Assembly (NCBI RefSeq): GCF_001748085.1
Contig: NZ_BBZK01000005.1
Coordinates: 310,001 to 374,000 of the forward strand
From: Streptomyces sp. TP-A0874
Lineage (GTDB): Bacteria > Actinomycetota > Actinomycetes > Streptomycetales > Streptomycetaceae
DNA: 64,000 nt
Reading direction: 5' to 3'
Shown here: piece after piece, positions 1-7,780 of the stretch
Numbering within the stretch: the first letter of the stretch is position 1
Layout: each line of letters begins with the position of its first letter
Program-made: the position numbers and the translations under genes
Notes under the pieces: generated by a model
Told to the model about the DNA's origin: nothing
Databases searched by the model: none
The model's input: only the letters and a program-made list of their open reading frames with translations

Positions 1-771
1 GAACGGCACCAGGCTGCGCAGGTCGATCACTTCTAGGTCCCAGCCCTCCTCCCGTGCCGCTTCCGCCGCTTCGAGGCAGACGGGCACCGAGGGGCCGTAG
101 GTGACCAGGGTCGCGCTGCCGCCGGAGCGGCGCACCGCGGCCCGCCCGATCGGCGCCACCGGCTCCGGGTCCTGGGGTGACCACTCGGCCTTGGACCAGT
201 AGAGGCGCTTGGGTTCGAGGAAGACCACCGGGTCGTCGGAGGCGATGGCGGCGCGCAGCAGCCCGTACGCGTCGGCCACCGTGGCCGGGGTGACGACGTG
301 CAGGCCGGGCGTGGCCATGTAGTAGGCCTCGGAGGAGTCGCTGTGGTGCTCGACGCCGCCGATCCCGCCGCCGTAGGGCACTCGCACCGTCAGCGGGAGC
401 GGCATGGCGCCGCGGGTGCGGTTCCGCATCCGCGCGACATGGCTGACCAGTTGTTCGAAGGCGGGGTAGGCGAAGGCGTCGAACTGCATCTCCACCACCG
501 GGCGCAGCCCGTACATCGCCATTCCCACGGCGGTGCCGAGGATGCCCGCCTCCGCCAGCGGGGTGTCCGCGCATCGTTCGTCGCCGAACTCGGCGGCCAG
601 GCCGTCGGTGATCCGGAAGACCCCGCCGAGGGTGCCGACATCCTCGCCGAGCACGTGGACGCTCGGGTCGGCGGCCATCTCGTCGCGGAGCGCCCGGCCC
701 AGAGCCTGGGCCATCGTGGCGGGCTTCCGGGCCGGAGCGGCCGGTTTCAGGGCGGCTGGTGCGGTCGTCAC
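1..771 (-). CDS. bkdB: Branched-chain 2-oxoacid dehydrogenase E1 component, beta subunit (partial)
   Basis: This is the beta subunit of the thiamine-diphosphate E1 enzyme that decarboxylates branched-chain 2-oxoacids and supplies acyl-CoA starters. The gene runs off the left edge, so the C-terminus is missing and about 257 residues are visible. Family features seen are LGEDVG near residue 40, a VEMQFDAF stretch, VRVPYGGG, and EPKRLYW followed by PIGRA. The start is a GTG whose GTGA overlaps the TGA of the alpha-subunit gene (768-771), so the two are translationally coupled. The E2 gene would be expected just beyond the edge. A pyruvate-type E1 beta cannot be fully excluded, but the alpha partner and the adjacent Lrp regulator favour a branched-chain substrate. 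Confidence 0.9.
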   Translation of the reverse strand, partial: MTTAPAALKPAAPARKPATMAQALGRALRDEMAADPSVHVLGEDVGTLGGVFRITDGLAAEFGDERCADTPLAEAGILGTAVGMAMYGLRPVVEMQFDAFAYPAFEQLVSHVARMRNRTRGAMPLPLTVRVPYGGGIGGVEHHSDSSEAYYMATPGLHVVTPATVADAYGLLRAAIASDDPVVFLEPKRLYWSKAEWSPQDPEPVAPIGRAAVRRSGGSATLVTYGPSVPVCLEAAEAAREEGWDLEVIDLRSLVPF

Positions 772-1940
772 TTGTCCCACTCCCCGGTATTCGAGGCTTC
801 GGCGCTGTCGGCGGCCGCGGCGAGCTCCGCCCGAAGCTGGTCCGCCTGCTCCCGCAGCCGACTGGTCGGCTCGGCGTACACGTGCTCGAAGAGATCCATG
901 GGGTCGAGCGGCGGGTCCTCGTTCATCCGGGCCCGCAGCGCCGCGGCCGTCTCCTCGGCCGCCTCCCGGGCGGCGTGCACGCCCTCCTCGTCGAGCAGCC
1001 CGGCGGCCTTCAGCTCCCGCTCCAGCAGGACGATCGGGTCGTGTTCGCGCCAGGCCGCGATCTCGTCCTCGGACCGGTACCGGGTGGCGTCGTCGGCGTT
1101 GGTGTGCGCGTCGACGCGGTAGGTCACCGCCTCGACCAGCGTCGGTCCGCCCCCCGAACGGGCGCGTTGGACGGCCTCGTCCAGCACCTGGTGGACGGCG
1201 AGGACGTCGTTGCCGTCCACCAGCCGACCCGGCATGCCGTAACCGACGCCCTTGTGGGCCAGCGAGGGGGCGGCGGTCTGCTTGGCCAGCGGGACGGAGA
1301 TGGCGAAGCCGTTGTTCTGCACAAGGAAGACCACCGGCGCCCGCCAGACCGCGGCGAAGTTGAGCGCCTCGTGGAAGTCCCCCTCGCTGGTACCGCCGTC
1401 CCCGATCATGGCGAGGGCCACCACGTCGTCGCCCTGGAGTCGGGCGGCGTGGGCGAGACCGACCGCGTGCGGCAGCTGGGTCGCCAGCGGGGTGCAGAGC
1501 GGGGCGATCCGCAGCTCTCGGGGGTCGTAGCCGGTGTGCCAGTCACCGCGCAGCAGCGTCAGCGCCTGCACCGGGTCCAGACCGCGGGCCACGGCGGCGA
1601 GGGTGTCGCGGTAGCTGGGGAAGAGCCAGTCGCGCTGCTCCAGGGCGAGCGCCGCGGCGACCTCGCAGGCCTCCTGGCCGGTGCTGGAAGGGTAGACCGC
1701 CAACCGGCCCTGCCGGGTCAGGGCGGTGGCCTGGGTGTTGTAGCGGCGGCCGCGCACCAGCTCGGCGTAGAACCTCTTCAGCAGGGCGGGGTCGGTGGCG
1801 CCAACCCCGCTGCCCGGAGCGCCCACCCCCAGCACCCGGTGCGGCTCGGCGTCGGGCAGCAGCGGCGCGGGGTCGGTGCGGGGCTGCCAACCCGGTGGCG
1901 GGGCCGGGCGATACGCCCCGGTCTGCTCCAGAACCGTCAT
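768..1940 (-). CDS. bkdA: Branched-chain 2-oxoacid dehydrogenase E1 component, alpha subunit
   Basis: This 390-residue protein is the thiamine-diphosphate-binding subunit of the E1 heterotetramer. The cofactor motif is visible as GDGGTSEGDFHEALN at 180-194, ending in QNN at 208-210. The substrate-channel stretch LFPSYRD is near 106-112 and the regulatory-loop region YRVDAHTNADD lies further on. The start is ATG preceded by a strong AGGAGGTG (complement of 1946-1953). The gene is divergent from an Lrp/AsnC regulator, with a 198-bp intergenic region holding a TetR-type operator-like site and an inverted pair of DnaA boxes. It is the first gene of the unit and overlaps the beta gene by 4 bp. Confidence 0.93.
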   Translation of the reverse strand: MTVLEQTGAYRPAPPPGWQPRTDPAPLLPDAEPHRVLGVGAPGSGVGATDPALLKRFYAELVRGRRYNTQATALTRQGRLAVYPSSTGQEACEVAAALALEQRDWLFPSYRDTLAAVARGLDPVQALTLLRGDWHTGYDPRELRIAPLCTPLATQLPHAVGLAHAARLQGDDVVALAMIGDGGTSEGDFHEALNFAAVWRAPVVFLVQNNGFAISVPLAKQTAAPSLAHKGVGYGMPGRLVDGNDVLAVHQVLDEAVQRARSGGGPTLVEAVTYRVDAHTNADDATRYRSEDEIAAWREHDPIVLLERELKAAGLLDEEGVHAAREAAEETAAALRARMNEDPPLDPMDLFEHVYAEPTSRLREQADQLRAELAAAADSAEASNTGEWDK

Positions 1941-2023
1941 GACGACACCTCCTGAAACTCCCCGGCCGGCACGAGGCCGGGGTCGGGCGGTATGCGAAGG
2001 GCGGAGCGCCGAGGCACTCCCCT

Positions 2024-2037
2024 ACCGATTGTTCGGT
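2024..2037. promoter_or_regulatory. Operator-like site matching the paa operators (one mismatch)
   Basis: The sequence ACCGATTGTTCGGT differs at one central position from ACCGATCGTTCGGT, found in the paaN promoter. It lies about 85 bp upstream of the bkdA start. Control by the TetR regulator at 3.3-3.9 kb is inference. A sigma consensus for bkdA could not be placed confidently around it. Confidence 0.45.
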
Positions 2038-2070
2038 CGACGGCACATTTTGGCTACAGGCACCCCCAGC

Positions 2071-2094
2071 CTGTGGACAAACGGTTGTCCACAG
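2071..2094. promoter_or_regulatory. Inverted pair of consensus DnaA boxes
   Basis: Two perfect 10-bp arms, CTGTGGACAA (2071-2080) and TTGTCCACAG (2085-2094), are separated by 4 bp. Each arm contains an exact TTGTCCACA DnaA box, in opposite orientations. A weaker box, ACGTCCACA, follows at 2112-2120. The site lies in the bkdA/bkdR divergent region, 45 bp before the regulator start. It could instead be an Lrp-family operator that resembles DnaA boxes by chance. Confidence 0.6.
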
Positions 2095-2138
2095 CCTCTG
2101 ATGTGGCCAGGACGTCCACAACCGGGAGGCGCAGAGGG

Positions 2139-2660
2139 ATGGCTGCTGAACGGATGGCCGAAGACGGGCGGGGACCCCGCCCCCGCCACCTCGACCCCGT
2201 CGACCGGAACATCCTGCGGATACTGCGCATGGACGGGCGCGCCTCAGTGCGCTCGGTGGCCGAGCGGGTCCACGTGTCCCGCGCCAATGCCTACGCGCGG
2301 ATCAACCGCCTGATCGACGACGGGGTGATCCGCGGCTTCGGCGCCCGGGTGGACCACGAGCGGGCCGGTCAGGGAGCGTCGGCGTACATCACCCTGAAGA
2401 TCGTCCAGAACTCCTGGCGCCGCGTCCGCGGCCAGCTGGAGCAGTTGCCCGGCGCCGCCCACATCGCTCTGGTCAGCGGGGACTTCGACGTACTGCTCCT
2501 GGTACACACACCCGACAACCGGGCGCTGCGCGAGCTGGTCCTCACCCGCATCCAGTCGATCCCGGAGGTGCTCAGCACCCGGACGCTGCTGGTCTTCGAG
2601 GAGACCGACCTCTGGCAGGAGGATCCGGAGGGCGGGGAAGCGGGTACCGACGGGAGCTGA
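2139..2660 (+). CDS. bkdR: Lrp/AsnC-family regulator of the adjacent dehydrogenase genes
   Basis: This 173-residue protein has the two-part Lrp/AsnC layout. A helix-turn-helix is at about 18-68 (LDPVDRNILRILRMDGRASV, then AERVHVSRANAYARINRLI). A C-terminal ligand-sensing RAM domain spans about 85-160 and includes VSGDFDVLLLV. The start at 2139 was chosen because GGGAGG at 2124-2129 is a well-spaced ribosome site; a longer frame opens at 1992 without one. Family knowledge and the divergent position next to bkdAB suggest it senses an amino acid and controls the dehydrogenase genes. The symbol is by analogy with other actinomycete bkd clusters. Confidence 0.82.
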   Translation: MAAERMAEDGRGPRPRHLDPVDRNILRILRMDGRASVRSVAERVHVSRANAYARINRLIDDGVIRGFGARVDHERAGQGASAYITLKIVQNSWRRVRGQLEQLPGAAHIALVSGDFDVLLLVHTPDNRALRELVLTRIQSIPEVLSTRTLLVFEETDLWQEDPEGGEAGTDGS

Positions 2661-2813
2661 GGCGGTCCCGGCCCCTGGGTGGCGACCCCGTGAACCGGGC
2701 GCGGATTCACAGCCAGGCACTCAGCTTGTTCCTCGACCTCGGGTTGCTGCGGAGTGCTTGCGGGCGGGGAAATCGCGGTGCGTGCCGGCACCATGCCGGG
2801 CAGACTCGCGGAC

Positions 2814-3122
2814 ATGGCTGAGAAGGTCATCCGCATCAACCCCGAGCAGCTACATGAGACGCCCGGCTACCACCACATCACCGTGGTGGAGGCAGGGCGT
2901 ACGGCCTACCTGGCGGGACAGTGCCCGCTTGATCGGAACGGTGACCTCGTCGGTGCCGGTTCCGTCGAGAAGCAGGTCGACCAGGCGGTCGCGAACGCGC
3001 TCACCGCACCGAAACCCCACCGGCCCGGCCCTGGACGGCCGCCCGGCACCCCGAACAGGCACCGGGCACCCGCTACGACATGGGCAGAACCGTCCGCCGC
3101 GAGAAGAGACTTATCGCCCTAA
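2814..3122 (+). pseudogene. Truncated RidA/YjgF-family gene
   Basis: The first 65 residues are a clear RidA/YjgF N-terminus: PEQLHETPGYHHITVVEAG, then YLAGQCPLDRNGDLVG, then a VEKQVDQAVANALTA helix. RidA proteins hydrolyse reactive enamine/imine intermediates, are about 125-135 residues long, and need the C-terminal half with the catalytic arginine and glutamate. Here homology stops near 3008 and the frame continues as proline-rich sequence to a stop at 3122, at the edge of a palindromic repeat. The ATG at 2814 was chosen because family homology begins there. I read this as a 3'-deleted remnant, possibly linked to the repeat. An expressed short protein is possible but could not form the RidA active site. 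Confidence 0.6.
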
Positions 3123-3286
3123 GGGTTGTCCCGTAATCCCCGGTGGATCAGCGCACGACGGCAGATGCGGTACATCGCAAGGCGGAGGGACGTCCCGATA
3201 CTGGGCGTATCAGGATGTTCCGACAACGCGGCGAGGTGCCGTAGCTGTCGTCGTGCGCCCACCGGGGATTGCGGGACAACCCTTAG
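3119..3286. repeat. Long imperfect palindrome (MITE-like repeat, copy 1)
   Basis: The 168-bp element begins CTAAGGGTTGTCCCG and ends with the inverse complement. Both arms carry the blocks TAATCCCCGGTGG / CCACCGGGGATTG and GCGCACGACGGC / GTCGTCGTGCGC. The centre is GATAC-tgggc-GTATC. The whole element can fold into one long hairpin and has no coding capacity. It sits between a truncated RidA gene and the convergent TetR gene, so it may also end transcription from both sides. A diverged copy at 33153-33350 shares the central block. Confidence 0.75.
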
Positions 3287-3310
3287 AACGATTCAGTTCA
3301 AAGAACGAGC

Positions 3311-3895
3311 TCAGCCGGTGCGCAGTCCGGCGAACGCCATCCGCACCACGGCGTCCGCCACCTGTTCCCGGTGGGCCGCGCCCCCCGCCTCGGGCCGGTA
3401 CCACTCCACGATGGAGTTGATCATTCCGAAGAGCAGCCGGGTGGCCAGCCGCATGTCCATGTCGGCCCGCAGGTCTCCGTCGGCGGCGGCCTGCTTCAGC
3501 AGCGCGGCCACCTGCTGGTCGAACTCGCGCCGCCGCGCCATGGCCCAGCGCTCGGTGTCGGTGTTGCCGCGCACCCGGAGCAGCAGGGTGACGTACGGCA
3601 GCTCCGCCATCAGGACCTCGGCGGTCCGCCGGGTGACGTGTTCCAGCCGGTCGACGGCCCGCCCGCGTACCGCCGCCGGCTCCTCGAGGATGCCGAAGAG
3701 CCCGTCCAGCGCCCGGCTTATCGCCAGCCGCAGCAGTTCCTCCTTGCCGCGTACGTGGTGGTAGATCGACGACTTGGAGATTCCGGCGGCCCGGGAGAGG
3801 TGCTCCATGGAGGTGCCGTCGTATCCGCGCTCGTTGAACACCTCGACGGCGACCGCGAGCAGCGATTCGGGCGTGTAGGTGTCGCGCTTGACCAT
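3311..3895 (-). CDS. paaR: TetR-family repressor, probable regulator of the phenylacetate genes
   Basis: This 194-residue protein has a TetR-type N-terminal helix-turn-helix at about 8-55 (ALAVEVFNERGYDG-like helix, MEHLSRAAGISKSSIYHHV, then GKEELLRLAI) and an all-helical ligand domain after it. The start is the ATG at 3895, which gives the usual TetR N-terminus; the frame extends to 3985 without support. It is divergent from paaN. A 14-bp palindrome of TetR type lies in the paaN promoter, and the same motif lies at the paaABCDE promoter 12 kb away. The family is certain. The phenylacetate role and the symbol are inferred from position and shared operators. Confidence 0.78.
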   Translation of the reverse strand: MVKRDTYTPESLLAVAVEVFNERGYDGTSMEHLSRAAGISKSSIYHHVRGKEELLRLAISRALDGLFGILEEPAAVRGRAVDRLEHVTRRTAEVLMAELPYVTLLLRVRGNTDTERWAMARRREFDQQVAALLKQAAADGDLRADMDMRLATRLLFGMINSIVEWYRPEAGGAAHREQVADAVVRMAFAGLRTG

Positions 3896-3992
3896 GCCCT
3901 GATTACAGCAGGTCCGCTCCGGCGGTCGCACGGCGGAGCGGTGGCGGCCGCCGCTGAGGCACCTCGACCGGGCCCGGTGAGGCACACCCCTC

Positions 3993-4020
3993 TTGTCCCG
4001 ACCGATCGTTCGGTTAATCT
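3993..4020 (+). promoter_or_regulatory. paaN promoter with TetR operator in the spacer
   Basis: A -35 candidate TTGTCC (3993-3998) and a -10 candidate TAATCT (4015-4020) are 16 bp apart. The palindromic motif ACCGATCGTTCGGT fills the spacer (4001-4014), a position from which a bound repressor would block RNA polymerase. The motif fits ACCGNNCGNNCGGT, the core I recall for PaaR of Corynebacterium glutamicum. The promoter assignment is by eye. Confidence 0.6.
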
Positions 4021-4245
4021 TGGGTCTGTCGCTTGGATCTCCCTGGACAAGGCGGGATCCGGTGCGCGCCCCCGCCGGGGCACCGGGTGCTCCTCACACG
4101 GAGCCACCGGCGGCCCGGCAACGCCGTGCGGGGGCACCTTCCGGCGGCGGCCGGGAGAGCGGACCGGATCCCCGCGGCGCCGCGGGGATCCGAACGACGG
4201 TCCCTGTCCGCACCCGCCCGGCTCGCGACGAGGAGTTGGTCAGCC

Positions 4246-5928
4246 ATGGCCGCCAGTCTCACCGCCCTCCAGCTGATCGAGAAGCACCAGCCCACGCTTG
4301 ACCAGGCCCTGGAGGCGATCCGCAGCCGGGCCTACTGGTCTCCTCACCCGGAGAATCCCAAGGCCTACGGAGAGAACGCCGCCGCCGAGGGCAAGGCCGC
4401 CTTCGAGGCCCTCCGCGGCACCCGCCTCGACCTGGGCCAGCCGGGTGTGGACGGCTGGATCGGCGGGGAGGTCTCGCCGTACGGTCCGGAGCTGGACGTG
4501 CAGTACCCGCACTCCGATCCCGAGGTGCTGCTCCCCGCGATGCGGGAGGCCATGCCGGCATGGCGGTCGGCCGGTCCGCAGCTGCGGGCCATGGTGTGCC
4601 TGGAGATCCTGGCCCGGATCAACGCCCGCAGCCACGAGTTCGCCCACGCCGTTATGCACACCTCCGGCCAGGCGTTCCTGATGGCCTTTCAGGCGGGGGG
4701 CCCGCACGCCCAGGACCGCGGACTGGAGGCGGTGGCCTACGCCTACGCCGAACAGCTGAGGACCCCGGAGAGCGCCGAGTGGGCCAAGCCGCAGCGCAAG
4801 CGCGACCCCCTGCGGATCGGCAAGACGTTCACCGCCGTGCCCCGCGGCCTCGCCCTGGTGATCGGCTGCAACACCTTCCCCACCTGGAACGGCTACCCGG
4901 GCTTCTTCGCCTCGCTGGCCACCGGCAACCCGGTCCTGGTCAAGCCGCATCCGAGGGCGGTGCTGCCGCTGGCGCTGACCGTCGCGGTGGCCCGGGAGGT
5001 GCTCGCGGAGGCCGGTTTCGCCCCGGATCTGGTCACCCTCCTCGCCGAACGACCCGACGAGGGGATCGCGAAGACGCTCGCCGTCCGTCCGGAGATCCGC
5101 ATCGTCGACTACACCGGCTCGACCGCCTTCGGCGACTGGTTGGAGGCCAACGCACGCCAGGCACAGGTCTTCACCGAGAAGGCCGGCGTCAACACGGTGC
5201 TGATCGAGTCGACCGACGACTACCGCGGCATGCTGGCCAACCTGGCGTTCTCGCTGTCGCTCTACAGCGGCCAGATGTGCACCACCCCGCAGAACCTGCT
5301 GATCCCGCGCGACGGCGTGGACACCGACGAGGGCGCCAAGAGCTACGAGGAGGTCGTCGGCGACCTGGCCGCCGCCGTACAGGGACTGCTCGGCGACGAC
5401 GCGCGGGCCAACGCCCTGCTCGGGGCGATCGTCAATCCGCAGGTGAAGGAGCGGCTGGAGGCCGCGGCCCAGTCGGGGGAGGTGGCCCTGGCCTCGCGCG
5501 AGGTGGAGAATCCGGAGTTCCCCGCGGCCACGGTGCGCAGCCCGCTGATCGTCAAGCTGGACGGCGGTAAGCCGGAGGCCGAGTCCGCCTTCCTGACCGA
5601 GTGCTTCGGCCCGATCTCCTTCGCGGTCGCGATGGACTCCGCCAGCTCGGCGGTGGAGCTGCTGCGCCGCTCGATCCGGGAGCGCGGCGCGATGACCGTG
5701 GCCGCCTACACCACCTCGCCGGACGTGGAGCGGCTGGTGGAGGAGGTCTGCCTGGAGGAGTGCGCCCAGCTGTCGCTGAACCTCACCGGCGGCGTGTACG
5801 TCAACCAGACCGCGGCCTTCTCCGACTTCCACGGCTCCGGCGGCAACCCGGCGGCCAACGCGGCGCTGTGCGACAGCGCCTACGTGGCCAGCCGCTTCCG
5901 CACCATCGAGGTCCGCCGGCCGGCCTGA
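4246..5928 (+). CDS. paaN: Phenylacetic acid degradation aldehyde dehydrogenase PaaN
   Basis: This 560-residue aldehyde-dehydrogenase superfamily protein is of the PaaN type, thought to oxidise the ring-opened semialdehyde intermediate of phenylacetyl-CoA catabolism. Visible features are the nucleotide-binding stretch IGCNTFPTWNGYPG (206-219), a VKPHP motif (232-236), YTGST (289-293), the general base in TEKAG (E311), and the catalytic cysteine in SGQMCTTPQN (C345). No MaoC-type hydratase domain follows, so the hydratase half of PaaZ must come from elsewhere. The start at 4246 has AGGAG at 4231-4235; an upstream frame opens at 4033 without support. It is monocistronic and ends at a strong hairpin. 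Confidence 0.88.
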   Translation: MAASLTALQLIEKHQPTLDQALEAIRSRAYWSPHPENPKAYGENAAAEGKAAFEALRGTRLDLGQPGVDGWIGGEVSPYGPELDVQYPHSDPEVLLPAMREAMPAWRSAGPQLRAMVCLEILARINARSHEFAHAVMHTSGQAFLMAFQAGGPHAQDRGLEAVAYAYAEQLRTPESAEWAKPQRKRDPLRIGKTFTAVPRGLALVIGCNTFPTWNGYPGFFASLATGNPVLVKPHPRAVLPLALTVAVAREVLAEAGFAPDLVTLLAERPDEGIAKTLAVRPEIRIVDYTGSTAFGDWLEANARQAQVFTEKAGVNTVLIESTDDYRGMLANLAFSLSLYSGQMCTTPQNLLIPRDGVDTDEGAKSYEEVVGDLAAAVQGLLGDDARANALLGAIVNPQVKERLEAAAQSGEVALASREVENPEFPAATVRSPLIVKLDGGKPEAESAFLTECFGPISFAVAMDSASSAVELLRRSIRERGAMTVAAYTTSPDVERLVEEVCLEECAQLSLNLTGGVYVNQTAAFSDFHGSGGNPAANAALCDSAYVASRFRTIEVRRPA

Positions 5929-5938
5929 GCAGCGGATC

Positions 5939-5989
5939 GGGCGGCCGGCGGGGCGCGAGCGGTGGCCGCTCGCGCCCTGCCGGCCGCCC
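5939..5989. terminator. Bidirectional terminator, 24-bp stem
   Basis: The arms 5939-5962 and 5966-5989 pair over 24 bp with one G-T wobble and a 3-nt loop. It lies between convergent paaN and the carbohydrate transporter genes. There is no T-run, as is common for GC-rich actinomycete terminators. Confidence 0.85.
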
Positions 5990-6038
5990 TCCCCCGCGGA
6001 AGCGGGCCCGGGAGGGCCGGGTCAGTCTCCGCGCCGGC

Positions 6039-6860
6039 TCACTCCTTGGTGGCGCCGCTCAGCATCCCCTCGATGAAGCGGCGCTGCAGCAGTACGTAGA
6101 CGATCACCACGGGAAGAGCGATCAGCACCGATGCGGCAGCCAGCAGCACGGTGTCCGAGCTGTGCTGGCCCTGGAAGAAGGCGAGCCCCAGCGGCACCGT
6201 CCGGTGCGCCTCGTCGCTGACCATCACCAGCGCCAGCAGGAACTCGTTCCACGTCCACATGAAGACGATCACGACCATCGTGGAGATGGCCGGGCGCCCC
6301 ATCGGCACCAGGATCCGCCAGAGTGTGGTCCAGCTGGAGGCGCCGTCGATCCTGGCCGCCTCGATGACGGCGCGCGGACTGCCCCGGAAGTAGGCCCGCA
6401 TCCAGAAGACCGCGAAGGCGAGCGACTGGGCGGTCTGCGGCAGGATCAGCGCCCAGTAGGTGTCGGTCAGCCCCCAGTGCCGCAGATCGAAGTAGAGCGG
6501 GACGATCAGCGCCTCCTGCGGCAGTGTCAGCCCGGCGAGGAACAGGTAGAAGAGCACCGTGGAGCCGGGGAACCGCATCACCGCGAAGGCGTAGGCGGCG
6601 AGCACCGCGAGCACACAGGTGGCAGTCACCACGGCGGCCGTGACCAGCACCGAGTTCATCAGGTAGGTGCCGAAGTGCGCCCGGGACCAGGCATCGGCGA
6701 AATTTCCCCAGTTGAGGCCGTCCGGCAGGGAGAAGCCGGTGTCCAGCGAGGACTGCCTGCCGAACGCCGTCGACAGGATGCCGAGCACCGGGGTGAGGCT
6801 GGTGACGGTGAAGAGCGCGAGGATCGCGTAGGTCACGCCCCGTTCGAAACGACTGGTCAT
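6039..6860 (-). CDS. Carbohydrate ABC transporter permease (MalG/LacG type)
   Basis: This 273-residue inner-membrane permease of the CUT1 sugar ABC family has about six membrane segments. It carries the EAA loop EAARIDGASSWTTLWRI, which contacts the ATPase, and the FMWTWNEFLLALV segment typical of MalG-like subunits. The start ATG overlaps the stop of the upstream permease gene (ATGA at 6857-6860). No ATPase gene lies in the cluster, which is normal in Streptomyces, where a shared MsiK-type ATPase often serves several importers. The substrate is unknown; neighbouring kinase and glycosidase genes point to a di- or oligosaccharide or modified sugar. Confidence 0.9.
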   Translation of the reverse strand: MTSRFERGVTYAILALFTVTSLTPVLGILSTAFGRQSSLDTGFSLPDGLNWGNFADAWSRAHFGTYLMNSVLVTAAVVTATCVLAVLAAYAFAVMRFPGSTVLFYLFLAGLTLPQEALIVPLYFDLRHWGLTDTYWALILPQTAQSLAFAVFWMRAYFRGSPRAVIEAARIDGASSWTTLWRILVPMGRPAISTMVVIVFMWTWNEFLLALVMVSDEAHRTVPLGLAFFQGQHSSDTVLLAAASVLIALPVVIVYVLLQRRFIEGMLSGATKE

Positions 6861-7780
6861 CCGTTGTTCCGCCCCTCCACCAACCGCGACGCCAGGACCG
6901 TCAGCACGAAGATCAGCAGGGCGAGTCCGACCCCGATCGCCGCCGCGGCACCGACCTGGTTGGTCTCGAAGGCCCGGCGGTACACCTCGTACGCCGGCAC
7001 CGAGGTGGCGTTCCCGGGCCCGCCGCTGGTGGTGATGTAGACCAGGTCGAAGTTCCGCAGCCCGGCGACGATGGTCAGGGTCAGCGCGACCGCGATCTGC
7101 GGGCGGAGCCCCGGCAGGGTCACGGTGAAGAACTCCCGCACCGCGCCGGCCCCGTCCACCCGGGCCGCCTCGTAGAGCTCGCGGGGTATTCGCTGCACCC
7201 CGGCGAGGAAGAGCACCAGGCAGAGCCCGGTCTCCACCCAGGTGCCGACCGCTCCCACCGCAGGCAGGGCCCAGGTGTAGTCCCCGAGCCAGGAACGCGT
7301 CAGGGAGTCCGCGCCGACGGCCCGGAGCAGGTCGTTCAGAAGACCGTCGGGGGCGAGGATGGACCGCCAGGCGACGCCCACCACCACCATCGCCAGCACC
7401 TGAGGCAGGAACAGCACGGTCCGGAAGAAGGTCATCCCCCGCACCCGGAACCGCGACAGGGCCGCGGCCAGCAGCAGTCCGATGGCCACCGGCAGCGCCG
7501 CGTAGAAGACCAGCAGCACCAGCGCGTGGACGAAGGGGGCACGCAGCGCCGGGTCGGTGAGGATGCCCCGGTAGTTCTCCAGCCCCGCCCAACTGGCGGC
7601 GGTCAGCCCGTCCCAGTGCAGCAGCGACAGCCAGACGGTCTGTCCGAACGGGAAGAGCAGGAAGGTGCCGTAGAGGAGGAAGGCCGGTACGACGTACAGG
7701 TATCCGACGGCACGCGGCTCCCCCGGGGCGGTCCGGCGGTAGCGGGCGGCGACCGACCGGAGCGCTCGCCCGGCGCTCAC
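6857..7780 (-). CDS. Carbohydrate ABC transporter permease (MalF/LacF type)
   Basis: This 307-residue protein is the first permease of the importer. The N-terminal membrane segment (YLYVVPAFLLYGTFLLFPF) is followed by five more. The EAA loop reads EAARVDGAGAVREFFTVTLP. A stretch rich in small residues, TSGGPGNATSV, is typical of MalF-type subunits just before the last helix. It overlaps its neighbours by ATGA on both sides (7777-7780 and 6857-6860), so lipoprotein, MalF and MalG are one translationally coupled unit. Confidence 0.9.
   Translation of the reverse strand: MSAGRALRSVAARYRRTAPGEPRAVGYLYVVPAFLLYGTFLLFPFGQTVWLSLLHWDGLTAASWAGLENYRGILTDPALRAPFVHALVLLVFYAALPVAIGLLLAAALSRFRVRGMTFFRTVLFLPQVLAMVVVGVAWRSILAPDGLLNDLLRAVGADSLTRSWLGDYTWALPAVGAVGTWVETGLCLVLFLAGVQRIPRELYEAARVDGAGAVREFFTVTLPGLRPQIAVALTLTIVAGLRNFDLVYITTSGGPGNATSVPAYEVYRRAFETNQVGAAAAIGVGLALLIFVLTVLASRLVEGRNNG

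Noticed and set aside
298..1955. Long plus-strand open frames opposite the E1 alpha and beta genes
   Set aside because: They are shadows caused by high GC at third positions; the minus-strand frames have clear E1 homology.
4240..5832. A 530-codon minus-strand frame opposite paaN
   Set aside because: Its composition is that of an antisense shadow (Gly, Arg, His, Val, Gln-rich), with no family motif.
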